Part shown: positions 40,288-50,502 of the stretch, piece after piece | Layout: each line of letters opens with the position of its first letter | Numbering within the stretch: the first letter of the stretch is position 1 | NCBI GenBank assembly: GCA_029378245.1 | Contig: JARKIF010000006.1 | Span: 1,798,001-1,862,000, forward strand | Direction of reading: 5' to 3' | DNA length: 64,000 bases | DNA from: Roridomyces roridus | Lineage: Eukaryota; Basidiomycota; Agaricomycetes; Agaricales; Mycenaceae | Notes under the pieces: model-generated | Told to the model about the DNA's origin: nothing | The model's database searches: none | Seen by the model: only the letters and a program-made list of their open reading frames with translations | Position numbers and translations under genes: made by a program

Positions 40288-41869
40288 CTACACATCCCAG
40301 CCACTTCAGGGCAGTCGCCATCTTGCGAGGAAGAACGCGTCTGGAAGTGGGGCATCGCTGGTGGGGAAGGACAAGAGTGTAAGAGAAAGGGGTCTGTAGA
40401 GTGGCTGACATGATTCACTTAATCAATGCGTTTAGCCTTCTTCAGCGGGCTCTGTCCCCAGGCGCTCCTTGCAAGACGAGGCTTCAGGTGGGGCGATCAG
40501 AAGCAGCGCGGGCGAATCCCCAGTCGAGGAAGGAAGATCGGCACTCCTGAGGGGCTAACGAGCTCGACAAGAGGAATATCTGGAATTCGAGGTCAATAAA
40601 GCAAAGCGCACATATGAGACAGAATCCACGCAATAACTACCTTTTCGGGTACATGAGCTACTCCGCCTGCAAACGAAGGACTAGGACGCCCTTGTCGGGA
40701 CCTCCAGCAGAGACACCGCAGCCGATGATGATTAAGCGGTCGTAAACGAGTTTGGTGGCACCCTCTCTCGGCCGCGCTGCGGGCGGAGCGAGGGCATAGA
40801 CCGCTTCTCCCCGTGCATGTACACAGACGAGGAGACATCTACATGAGCAGGTTAGCAAACTCGGGCGAGCCAAAGCGAGGAAAGGACTCACCACAGGCTG
40901 AGCCTTACACGGTCTTAGCTCGGTCGTAGCGGGTAAGGGATAGATAGAGCTGGTGGCACGAGCGCAGAATCTCGACCATCATACCCAACGGGTGGAGGCG
41001 GGCGGCTCCGAAGCGCCCGATACGATATCTTTACCTCTTTCTTCAGGCGGATGGTGCGAGTATGAGGCATAGTGTCGATTTGTGTCTCAGGCGCATAGCT
41101 ACACGGAACGAATAGCTATGTCAGACGTAGACGAAGGCCCGGGGCGGAGTGCTCTGGGTATCACAGTCAGCCCGGTGAAGAAAAAGCAAAGTACTGCAAC
41201 GCACTTGGGAAGACCATCCATGTCTTCCGTCGACTCGGAGACCCAATGTCATCCCATCGCAAACTTCTCCAGCGTCGAGAGGACGGCCGTACGATCAGAG
41301 ACCGCATGGATCGAGAGGACCAGCAGCAGCCAGCTCCGGAGGGTCGTTAGCGGCAGCCGGAGCCAGCAAGGCACAGAAGAGGTTCGCGGGTTCGCATGCA
41401 GCAGATTGTCGACCAGCAGCTGAAAGGGGATTCATGAGCGGGCAGGGAGAGTCGTCGGCTGGTCCTCGGCGCTCGCTGGTGGAGGTGAAAGATTCGGGAT
41501 GATGGCGCATCACCAAAGGCGCACAAACATTGATTCCTTTTCTCCTCCAACTGTCATGGCACGCAACAATCTGGCCCCATCTCTCATTTCTCTCTTCTTT
41601 TTTACAACATGCAGAATGAAGCCCCCTGGACGTTTCTTCGAACGCCGGCAACTCAAAGAGGGCATGGTGGCATGCTCCTCCAGCGGCAATCGGCTCAAAC
41701 CTCAGTTCGTGTCCGCGAGCTCCGCAGCTGGTTCCGCAAGTCCTGGCGGACAGGGCTCGAATTCAATTTACGCAGCTTGCGTAGTCGATCATAAAACAGC
41801 ACGCACCAATCTGTCACCTGCTCTCTGCTCCATACCACCACTATCGCCCTCATTTTGGAATACGCAGAA
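40288..41869. other. Region without a confident gene
   Basis: A minus-strand frame at 40658-40894 ends with AVYALAPPAARPREGATKL and LIIIGCGVSAGGPDKGVLVL, which looks coding, but no start, splice sites or domain could be assigned. Frames at 41082-41423 (+) and 41295-41651 (-) overlap and have no motif. This may be decayed sequence. Confidence 0.3.
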
Positions 41870-42810
41870 ACCCTCACTGGTGAGCCTCGATCTTCTATCA
41901 TGATCTCCCACCGAGATTTCCTGGGACATCTTCCTCCTAACGGTTCCTTCGAGTCCAATACGCGAGCGTCGTGGCATTTCAAAGCATCTGTCGCAGCTGG
42001 CGGGACATCGCACATGCTACGCCGTCGCTCTGTGCGGAAATCAGCAAAAATAGCATCCAATCCTCCAACTTTTCGGAATTATTGGAAATCTGGGTCCAGC
42101 GCCCAGACACATCCACTTCTTCCTGTCTCTGCATTACATGCTTCCGCGCACTCTCGCCGGTATTGTGGATAAATTGGCAGAGCATGCCTCACGGGTGGAA
42201 AAATTGCAGCTAGTCCGCCCGGGGCGAGAACGAGATGTGAAAATCCGCCTGCCTTTCAAGTCGCTGTCGATCAAGGGAGCCTCTCCTCGGCACCTTGTGG
42301 ACGGCAATGCAGGGAGATTGACGCAGTTTTTTGAAGACCTTCCCAGCCTCGACGACCTTCCGCCCGGCAACTATGTTACCAATTCGTGGCTTCAGCACCT
42401 CTACCTCGATAATTCCTACAACCTGGATCACTCAGCATGTGTACTTCTGCGTCTTACACTCCCTTCCCGTCGCATCCTCCAAATTTCTTATACTCAGCAG
42501 ATCGACCTCTCCGCCTTGCACCCAGGTCCAACACTTTATACATTTCAATCCATGGCAGCACTTGCATGCCGAGGGGTTCGATATGCTCGCTGCCTCTTGC
42601 CGTCCTCCGCATCCTTGATAAATTGGGATTTCAGCGCATCCTGAGCAGAATCGTCCAACGGCGTCCGATCCTGCGATCGTGCGAATTCTTTATCGAGGGA
42701 GTTGGTCGGAATTGGTTTAGATGCCTGGCCGGGGGTAGAATTTCTGGGATTGGTACGTCCGCGTTGCATTCGAGGTCTAAGACGAATAACATTGCTCAAT
42801 AGTATGCCCA
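41870..42810 (+). pseudogene. Decayed F-box gene
   Basis: Pieces of an F-box protein occur in successive frames: PTEISWDIFLLTVPSSP (41909-), then FQSICRSWRDIAHATPSLC and FSELLEIWVQRPDTS (41971-), then LHYMLPRTLAGIVDKLAEHA and LPSLDDLPPGNYVTNSWLQH (42138-42644), then LRILDKLGFQRILSRIVQRR (up to about 42800). At least three frame changes, near 41965, 42118 and 42600, lack GT..AG pairs that could explain them. A coiled-coil N-terminus like that of the gene at 22736 is not seen. The 3' end overlaps the 3' end of the GT8 gene on the other strand by about 30 bp. Non-functional by this reading. Confidence 0.55.
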
Positions 42811-44020
42811 TGAACCATCATCATCATCTCGTACTCCTCCTTCCACCACCCCACTTCTTCCTTGAATAATCCACCATATTGACCCTCTACAATAGTTACT
42901 GCCTCGTCGAGCTCCTCAGGTGACAACAGAGCATCCGCCGGTTTGCCGAGATTACTGACGAATGGTTTCACGAGAGTATAGTGCACCACGCGCATTTCAT
43001 CCGTGATGCGCTTCCATAAGGCCGGGTTGCGTCGCTTTATCGCAAGATTCGCGTTGTAGATGTACGGGAGGCGCAGAGCTGTGGGGCCGAAGTATAGGTT
43101 AAGGAAGGCTTGCTCTGCTTCCACGATTGGGTACGTTGCGATTTCCAGTTTTTTTGCATGTCGTCTGAAAAGGTGTTCAGTTCACTCAAGTATCCCAACG
43201 TGTCAACTCACCAAACACTGCAGTCGACGGCCTAAACGCGAGAACACCGGCATTGAAATCCACACTGAACCCACGCCGACCACCCCAAACGTCCGGGATC
43301 GCCGCGAAGTTGAACGGGCTATCAAACAGTTCGTCAAAGTTGCTCCGTACCATCGTGTCCGCGTCCAAATACACCGCGCTGTCCACTCCCATTTCGTCCA
43401 GCTTCCAAATGCTCAGCTTGGTATATTGATCTTTGTAACGCCAGTGCACAGCGTCTTCGCCTTTCGGCGGCGGGATACGTGGGATAGGCATCGGTTCCCA
43501 GCCCACCGCGCGCGCGATGCAGAGCGCCTTTGGTGAGACTTTGTGTTCAAAGTAGGGGAGGAGGAGCCGAGCGCTGATGTTGGCGGCTTTGGCAGAATGC
43601 CCGAGGACGGCGACACCGATGGCGTAGCCGTCAGAGTACAGGGTTGTGACGACCGCTCGTCGATTCGGCGGTGTATGGAAGACGGGCCCGTGACCGTAGG
43701 TGGCTGGCATCCTATTCCTGTGTTGCACGATTTTGGGTGAGTACTAGTCATGGAATTTCAGAACAGTAACTGGAAACGCACAGATCCTGGTATCTGTCCA
43801 ACGAGACGTATTTAATCCGGAGTGCACGAGCAAGAGCGGCCAGTCCAATCCACGCCAGCACAATAACGAGTATCGCCCCGCCGATAAATGCCGCTTTCCA
43901 GCGTCTGCTCCATGCAATCGTCGTCTGGTTCTGGTTTGAAATTGAACTGGTGTTTTGGTTCAAGAGCCGGTACGTCCAGCGTTCGGTCCCCAGTGCTCTG
44001 GATGCAAAGGTCGAAAGCAT
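42777..44020 (-). CDS. GT8 family glycosyltransferase, type II membrane protein, with a homopolymer frameshift
   Basis: Exons 44020-43782, 43717-43212 and 43164-42777; the introns are 64 and 47 bp. The N-terminus has a signal anchor (AAFIGGAILVIVLAWIGLAA). The catalytic domain begins RRAVVTTLYSDGYAIGVAVL and contains the nucleotide-sugar/metal motif DAD in VYLDADTMVRSNFDELF, then FSVDFNAGVLAFRPS, as in glycogenin-like GT8 enzymes. In the third exon a run of seven A (43149-43155 on the + strand as T) puts DDMQ out of frame with the conserved continuation EAEQAFLNLYFG; eight would be needed. Either the gene is broken or the run is miscounted. GT8 enzymes transfer sugars from UDP or GDP donors in the Golgi or cytosol; the substrate here is unknown. 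Confidence 0.7.
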
Positions 44021-44191
44021 GAGTAGGTATGTGGCATTCTCGGGTCCGACTGCCGCACATGTCCTTAAATGGAGGTTTGCAGCGAGCCTCCCGGGTATCG
44101 TAGCTCTTCTCAAACAGTGTCGTCGCGCAAATCGGGCGACGGGGCGCCCAATGTTGGTTCCAGCATGGCAAGTGAAAATTTCCCTCAGAGT

Positions 44192-45060
44192 CAAACTGAT
44201 TGAACCTCCGAGGATCCCGTCTCCGTTCGCGCCCTCGTGTATCTGAGGCAACTCATGTGCTCTTCGATTATCCTAAATAGGCACTCGCAGCACCGGTTGA
44301 CGGCATCTAGCGGAGCGGGAGGTGATTCTTGGGCGGCCCCGTGGTATCCTCGGGTGTTGCAGCATATTCTGATGGTTTTTTTTTTGGCTCCGATGCAGGC
44401 GGAGATGTATCTGGAACCCAGGTCTCCCAATGGGATGCTGCGCAGGAAGGTTTAAGATCATGAACACCATTGTGCCTGCCGGGATCATCCAGCCGAAGTA
44501 TCTAGAGATGGTGCATACTATCGTCACTATTCAAGACTCTTTCCCAACATACACTTTCCCGATGCTTCCATTATGGACAAAATGTCCTTGCTCTACTGAG
44601 TCTACTCGCAGATGTCGATCATCTTTTTGTACTAGAGTCTAGACTGCAACCAAATTGGCCATCCCACATACGCGCATCCGGGCCACTGGTACCCTCCGCA
44701 TCCTTGAGCTTCATAGGAACAGATCCAGGGCTCACCCCAGGTCCCGTCCCCCTCCCGGCGCTCCTGCAATTCAAAGCACTCCGCAACGCCAGGAAGAGTA
44801 AGAAGAGCAAATTCGCGCTCAGAAGACCCAAAAGCAACAGGAACAGGTTTACGCCCAGGAGGCCCAACATGATTGAACTGTATTTGGCGACGGCGAATTC
44901 CGAATCATCCGCGTTGGGCTTGCGAGGTCGCCCTCTGCCACGAAGAGCCCAGCAGCCACAGAGGGAGTCGCTGTTGAAATCGTCGTTGTTTGCGTCGTAG
45001 CTGTCCTTCCGCTGTCGGTGGTGGGAAATGGACCAGCAACTAGATTGATGGTGTCCTCAG
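44192..45060 (-). CDS. Possible membrane protein (fragmentary reading)
   Basis: A minus-strand frame reads PRKPNADDSEFAVAKYSSI and a strongly hydrophobic segment (MLGLLGVNLFLLLLGLLSAN, LLFLLFLALRSAL), then a polar stretch to about 44620. After a gap a second frame has SRYFGWMIPAGTMVFMILNL (44520-44450) and a cysteine-containing end to about 44195. Both could be exons of one gene, but no complete splice set was found, and the first block also has an alternative Thr/Ser-rich frame. No family recognised. Confidence 0.3.
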
Positions 45061-45127
45061 CAAAAACTCAGCCTTCCGAATTCAGACTTGAAGACAGATG
45101 AGATTCACCTGGACATTATTATAATTA

Positions 45128-46633
45128 TGGCGGTCCGACTGCACATTTAATCATCCCCCCTTTTTATTGATTTCCCCCCTTTTATAAAGGAAATTTCCAT
45201 GTTCCCCACCTTTTTAGAGCATTTTGAGTCTGAAAAAAAAGTGGGGGGAAAAGTTGAACTTTCCCCCCTTTTATTGAACCAACATTGAACATCCCACACT
45301 TTCGCGGCTCTCACTCCCCGACTTTGATTGCCGGCCTGACATCCCCACTTTTATGTCAATCTCGAAATCCCCCCACTTTTATTCAAGTGCAAAATCCCCC
45401 CCCCTTTTTTTGTCAACCCCAACATTCCCCCACTTTCATTCAGCTCAGAAAGATTTCCCACCTGACATATCCATCGTGAAGAATCCCCCGACACATTTCA
45501 TTCAACTTGCAAGGTAATCTGCAGGTGAAGAGATATTGTCACTACATAGGTAAGTTATGAGCCAGGTGCTACATATGAGAAGACGGGTAGGGTACAATGC
45601 ATATGTAGACAGCAGAGTACGTGATTAAAAGAAGCACGCATCAACGGCCGAGTTGCGACAGGCACACCACGATGGAGACCCAACGTGACTCCAACGCATG
45701 GCCCGCCGCCAGCTAGCTACCCCTAGCCGAGGACACTGCAGCGGCGGCACGGCGTGCCGCGTCCCACGTGGCGCTGGACAGTGGAATAGGGCTGGGGAGG
45801 TCATTTGAGCGCTAATACAGGAGGGAGAGAACGGAGGGACCCAGAAAACAAAGGGCCTCTCCGCTTTTGAAGAATCCATGGCAGTAAAGGAGTGACTGAA
45901 GGAACTTGAAGGGAAGTCGCCGAAGCGATGGCGGCGCCGAGACGCATGTCAGCGGCAAGCCAGAGCCTGAAAATTGTGGGTGGAGGAGGGGATGCACTTC
46001 GGGATGTTGCATGCACCTCCGGGGTTCAGCAACCCCACATGGAACGCAGTATGAAGCGCCGTGCGGAGGAAGGTACTTAAAGTGAGGGAGCACAGCCACC
46101 CAATGGGCTAGGAAGCCGTCTGTCCTTCCCCACAGACACACACCCGAATGGGTCGTGATGCAGATAGTCGACAATCACTTCACCTCGTCGACGATTGGAC
46201 GAGGCAGATGGGCGGCAGGAATCCCAAGTGAAAGAATCACCAAAGGAGGCAAGGAACACACGGAAGTGACAACTCACGAGGAACGCGTGTAGAAGCTAGT
46301 AGGCTGAGGCTGCTACACAATCAAGGATAGTTGTATCCACCGGAGTCGAGTCGGATGATGTTGGGGTTGACAAAAAAGGGGGGGATTTTGAACTCGAATA
46401 AAAGTGGGGGGATTTCGAGATTGACATAAAAGTGGGGATGTCAGGCCGGCAATCAAAGTCGGGGAGTGAGAGCCGCGAAAGTGTGGGATGTTCAATTTTG
46501 GTTCAATAAAAGGGGGGGAAAGTTCGACTTTTCCCCCCACTTTTTTCAGACTCAAAATCCTCTAAAAAGGTGGGGAACATGGAAATTTCCTTTATAAAAG
46601 GGGGGGATGATTAAATGTGCAGTCGGACCGCCA
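45128..46633. mobile_element. 1.5-kb element with long terminal inverted repeats
   Basis: Inverted repeats of about 300 bp: 45128 to about 45440 and 46345-46633, beginning TGGCGGTCCGACTGCACATT on both ends and very similar throughout. They are built from short degenerate repeats of the form CCCCCACTTTTATT. A TA dinucleotide flanks both ends (45126-45127 and 46634-46635), compatible with a TA-target element, but TA is weak evidence. The left repeat has an extra 19-bp segment (ATTGATTTCCCCCC...). The central 900 bp has no transposase; a 120-codon minus frame there shows no motif. Probably a non-autonomous DNA transposon of unassigned superfamily, inserted beside or within the monooxygenase relic at 46640-47175. 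Confidence 0.75.
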
Positions 46634-46639
46634 TACGGG

Positions 46640-47175
46640 ATGGCCCGTGCCACTGATATTGCTGCCCGCAACGCCGCCCTGGAGTTTTGACGAGGCCGGT
46701 GCTTAGAGGATGCCAGATTGCGTTGCGTCAGAATTTGAGTCAATATCGGCAAGACGTGCACTGGCTTGTAGCGGCCGGACTGGGTATTTCGAGCACATCG
46801 CGGAGGAATCACTGGCATGTGGTGAGCGGCGCACGCAACGCGGGTCCGCTGCCGCCCAACGATAAAGCCCAGTTGGTGCAGAACGTGCAAAACGTTGACC
46901 TGGTGTTGTCAAGTGATTCCGGTCCCGATTTGTGTGTCTTTTTATTCTCAGAGGCTTCAAAGACCCGGGTGGAACACCTTGAAAAAATCTAGTGCTGGTT
47001 TTGTGCGTTGCTGAGTTGATGGACCCGAACGTGGTGGCCAGACAGACTTTCGCGATGCGATGGCCGCAGTCAGGCCTCCGAGACCTGCACCGACCTTTGC
47101 CACTTGCAAGGGACGTGAGGAAAGTGGACCTTCGTTAGGCGCCATGAAGTTGAACCAACCCGTAGCATAGTCCAC
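46640..47175 (-). pseudogene. Relic of an FAD-dependent monooxygenase
   Basis: The minus strand at about 47105 reads VAKVGAGLGGLTAAIA, the N-terminal FAD-binding GxGxxG motif of salicylate-hydroxylase-like monooxygenases. Further down, in other frames, pieces match the order expected in that family: a W..ADPR.VRR..S segment with PLQASARLADIDS (about 46830-46710), and SRAALRAAISVARAI just before the inverted-repeat element. Several frame changes and a missing C-terminal half show decay. The element at 45128-46633 begins where the coding similarity ends. Assignment beyond the FAD motif is inference. Confidence 0.5.
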
Positions 47176-47305
47176 AGCGCTGCTTAACTCGCTTGTAAGC
47201 CTGACAGGCGTTGGGAGGCGCCAAGAGGGTCTTGGGGACTAGGGTTTTCAATTTCTCATACGCGGACGAGAAAGCGAAAAGAAAACAATTGCTATGTACA
47301 TTTTC

Positions 47306-47461
47306 TACTCAAGCTTCGGTTTAAACTCAACAACACCAGCCTCACCAAGATCCCAAAGCTTAACAAACTCAAAGCCACTCGCCGCACCCATCTCTTTAAA
47401 CTCGGCCAAGTGCGCTCCCCGCTGTTGAGGCAGTACCATCGTGTTGATGTCTTGGTTATAT
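47306..47461 (-). pseudogene. C-terminal relic of an O-methyltransferase
   Basis: About 50 codons ending with a TAG at 47306-47308 read RGAHLAEFKEMGAASGFEFV and KLWDLGEAGVVEFKPKLE. This is the closing helix and strands of SAM-dependent O-methyltransferases of fungal secondary metabolism. The remaining domain, including the SAM-binding motif, is absent upstream. It is on the same strand as the FAD monooxygenase relic 130 bp away. Confidence 0.5.
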
Positions 47462-47869
47462 TGGCGCACACGGATTCAGGAGCCTGTTCAAAAAGGAAGC
47501 GGCATGAGTAAACACTGCCAGCGCACGGTAATTCTCGCGCGGCGTGCGCCGGGAGCATGGGCCGACGCTAATCCCGACGGGCCGACTCAGACTCTTGGGC
47601 TTTCCTGCACGACAGTGGCCAAGTGCTGTAGAAACAACCAGGGTGATTGTCCCGGAACCGATGGTGAAAGTTTGAGTGATCGAGCCAGATGGGGCCGGGA
47701 GAGAACAACAATGGGAGAGTCGCGTGTTTCGGCAAAGCAGCAACAAACTTTCGGCTGCTCCTTGTCCTCAACCACCATCTTCCCCAAATCTTCCCCAACC
47801 TGTGCGCTCACAATTTCATGTGCACCAACTCGGACGCGTCCGATGCCTCGTCACTCGCCACAAGGGCCT

Positions 47870-49310
47870 TAAAACCCGCCATCTTTCTCCAAGACGCGTG
47901 TCTCCAGCACCGCTACATACTTACGCTCTCGCGACACATCCAACATCGTCGAACGTCCCGAACGACTTCGAGCCGTCACAATCGGTCTTTCTGCTGCGAT
48001 TTCCCTGCTCGAAGGATCCACAGTTTCGTCAAAGAAATCTGTGGAGCCCGACGATCTCGCCGCGCGGCTCGGGCGTCTGAGCATCGACTCTCCTTCTGCG
48101 TCCCCACCCCTGAAGGCAGACCTGCCCGTTTCCATCTTCCGCAGCACTCCGTCTGTTGACATCTTGCACCACCCCGCCGTCAGATGTGTACACGGCGACC
48201 TTTACCTCGAAGAGTCGAAAACCTCGCGCGCTGGACGAAGGACTCTAAAGAGAAGATTGGGAAGGGCGAATCGGAGATCCCGGAAAATCTATTACAGGGC
48301 GACCTCTACTGTTGAGTGACCGTGCCACCCGTTTTATCATCACCTGATTCTTTTAGTATGTCCGGAATCGATGACCGCAATGCTAACCGCCTCCAGGACT
48401 CTCAGCGTGCAAGCCGCCTCTGTATCCATCCATGGCGCCCACGGCCAGCACATCGAGAACGTTCATCTCCAGACATACACCTCGCCTGAACATTGGGAGG
48501 TCTTGTACAAGGAGCGATATAGCCGGATTTTGAGGAGTGCCGAGGAGTTTTTGGACAAGACGGGTTGGCCGGGGGAGGATGTGTTGGTTTTCATCAGGTT
48601 TGTTTGTCTTCGACCTCTGCGTCGGCGAGAGTCTGATTTTGGGATGCAGCTGCGGGATGGACGCCTCAGAACACGAGATGCCCTCAGTGTCCCGCAATAG
48701 ACGCGTACCGACGTCCTTCTCTGCTGGCGGATCGGTATGTGGGTGGGAAGCTTATCAGTGTGCTGGAGGGCGGGTATGGCGCTGATGAGTGGGGCCATGG
48801 CGCATCTCGTCGGGCTCTCGGAAAGTGGCGTCAAGTATGATGAGCTGGAGGAATGGTGGAATAAGGAGAACCTCGATTTGGTATGCTCATCCTCACATCT
48901 TGTTCTTTTCGTCTCATCCTTCTCTCTGCAGCTCGAAAAAGCGACAAAGAAACGACGCGGTGGGAGAACTTCCGTGGTTCCTGCGGACCATCCATGGTTG
49001 GAACGCGCTCTGGGAATCTTCGCGTCGCTGGACCCGGGCGCGGTGGCGTACGCCACTTCATCGTCTACGCCCGCGCCGATTGCGCCTAGCTCCAGGACGT
49101 GAGCGCAAGAAGTCCTCAAATCGACGTGGCTCGGTGTTGGGAAGAAGGTGGAGAGTGACTCTGATAGCTCTTCGCTTTCTTCGGAGCTTTCTGAGGAGAA
49201 GTCGGAGGAGGTGACGAAGAAGCTACCCCGTGTTATTTTGAAGCTGGGTCCGCAGCGGCGCAGCCTGGGGCTGGGCCGAGTTGATGATGTTACGACCGTC
49301 CGCGACCTTG
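47870..49310 (+). pseudogene. Decayed histone deacetylase of the Hos3 type
   Basis: Ordered fragments match a Hos3-like deacetylase: FLQDACLQHRYI, TSNIVERPERLRAVTIGLSA, EPDDLAARLGRLSIDSPSAS, VENLARWTKDSKEKIGKGES, GDLY then an intron and CPESMTAML, VSIHGAHGQHIENVHLQTYT, EDVLVFI then an intron and SCGMDASEHEMPSVSRN, LISVLEGGYGADEWG, SGAMAHLVGL, DHPWLERALGIFASLDP and an acidic tail (KLPRVILKLGP). Frame changes occur near 47917, 48215 and 48730. The central catalytic segment with the zinc ligands (the DxHHGNGT region) is missing between CPES and IHGAHGQH, so the enzyme cannot be active. Relatives of this class deacetylate histones; this copy is a relic. Confidence 0.65.
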
Positions 49311-49369
49311 TTTTCTCCGCAAATGTCACACTCTCAACGGAGTTCGTATGGTCACTGTACTGTAGCCAT

Positions 49370-50502
49370 GGATCCCTCAGTGATGTTCCGCACGAAACGG
49401 CCCACTTTGGCAGATTCTGGTTACCCTCCAGCTCAGAAAGTTCCCCACGGTTTATTCTGGCAGAATCAAGCCATGATTCCCGCTGTTCGAAACTCAATAT
49501 TCAATCACCGTTGTCATCCCGCGCATTCTTCTCAGGGGATTCTCTCTCTCAAGGCAATGTCTTTCTTTTTGTTGAATTCACGATTTGAACGCCGTACAGG
49601 CTGAATAAAACAAAACGAGAGTTTCAAGACTTTGAATTAAATGACATTCACTGCATTCCGCCGGGGTGTAGGCACAGACTGTGCCTATGGGGATAGGCTC
49701 AGTTAGGCAAACTTGGCTATTTTTCATGTTAATCTGACCTCTGAGGGGGCTTGACGAGGTCGGGAACTTGCTCTGGAGGTCGCCCGAGCCCTCGAATACG
49801 TCAAGGGTCCGGTCAGATTCGGTTTACAGCAAGCAAACTCTCACAGCTGTCAATTTTGGCGCTGCCAGCGGATTTAAGGCCCACCGGCAACACCGGCGCG
49901 ATCCAAGCCATTTATTTTGGAATCTCACCTATGTGTCATCATGGCAACCAACAACCGACACGATTTTCCGCCCCAGGGCGTGTGTATACGTGGTAGTCAA
50001 CGGGGACAGCGAAAATGGCGGGCAATGTAGGCACATCGTAGGCACAGAGTCGGCTAAGCCAGGCACAGTTCTGATTTTCTTGCTTAGGCACAGCCAAAAT
50101 TGATGTGCCTAATGGGGTCGGCACATGTCAGTACTGCTAGAAATAGCTTTGCCTACACGGTCGCGGAATGCAGTGATTCCGGGCATCGTCGGGGTGCTCA
50201 GCGGCCAAGGAAGCAAATAACAACGGGACAGAATCAATATTCTCTTCTTTCCCTTTCACACTCTCAGTCTATCAAAATCTAGCGCCACTGCAGACGACGA
50301 GTTTGATTTCATAACTTGATCAAGCACATTTTTCCCTCATTATATCACCGGAACGAAATAAGTCCCAGGAGTTACTTACCCTACCAGGAGTTCGCGGAGG
50401 TTCTTCTCAGGATACGGGTGCGTTTCGAAATCAATTTCCCGTGTATCTCCTTGTCGCCGACTCAGCCTATAAAGATACGTGCGACCCCTCTGATTCCTCC
50501 CC
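49370..50502 (+). repeat. Duplicated upstream region of DUF6534 copy C
   Basis: Homologous to the blocks before copies A and B (TTTGGCAGATTCTGGTTACC, CCGTTGTCATCCCGCGCATT, GGCATCGTCGGGGTGCTC). It is interrupted by the 527-bp element at 49649-50175. CTATAAAG at 50467-50474 is a TATA candidate 29-36 bp before the ATG. Confidence 0.6.
49649..50175. mobile_element. 527-bp non-autonomous CACTA-type element
   Basis: Ends CACTGCATTCCGC and GCGGAATGCAGTG are perfect 13-bp inverted repeats, followed inside by TGTAGGCA on both sides. A 3-bp target duplication ATT flanks it (49646-49648, 50176-50178). The interior has many copies of TAGGCACA/TGTGCCTA in both orientations near the ends. The homologous sequence upstream of copy A (about 24740-24775, ATATCATCCCGGGCATCG) lacks the insert, which supplies the empty site. 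No coding capacity. Confidence 0.8.

Noticed and set aside
45812..46174. ORFs inside the long-inverted-repeat element as a transposase
   Set aside because: No catalytic triad, zinc finger or other transposase motif; the frame appears incidental.
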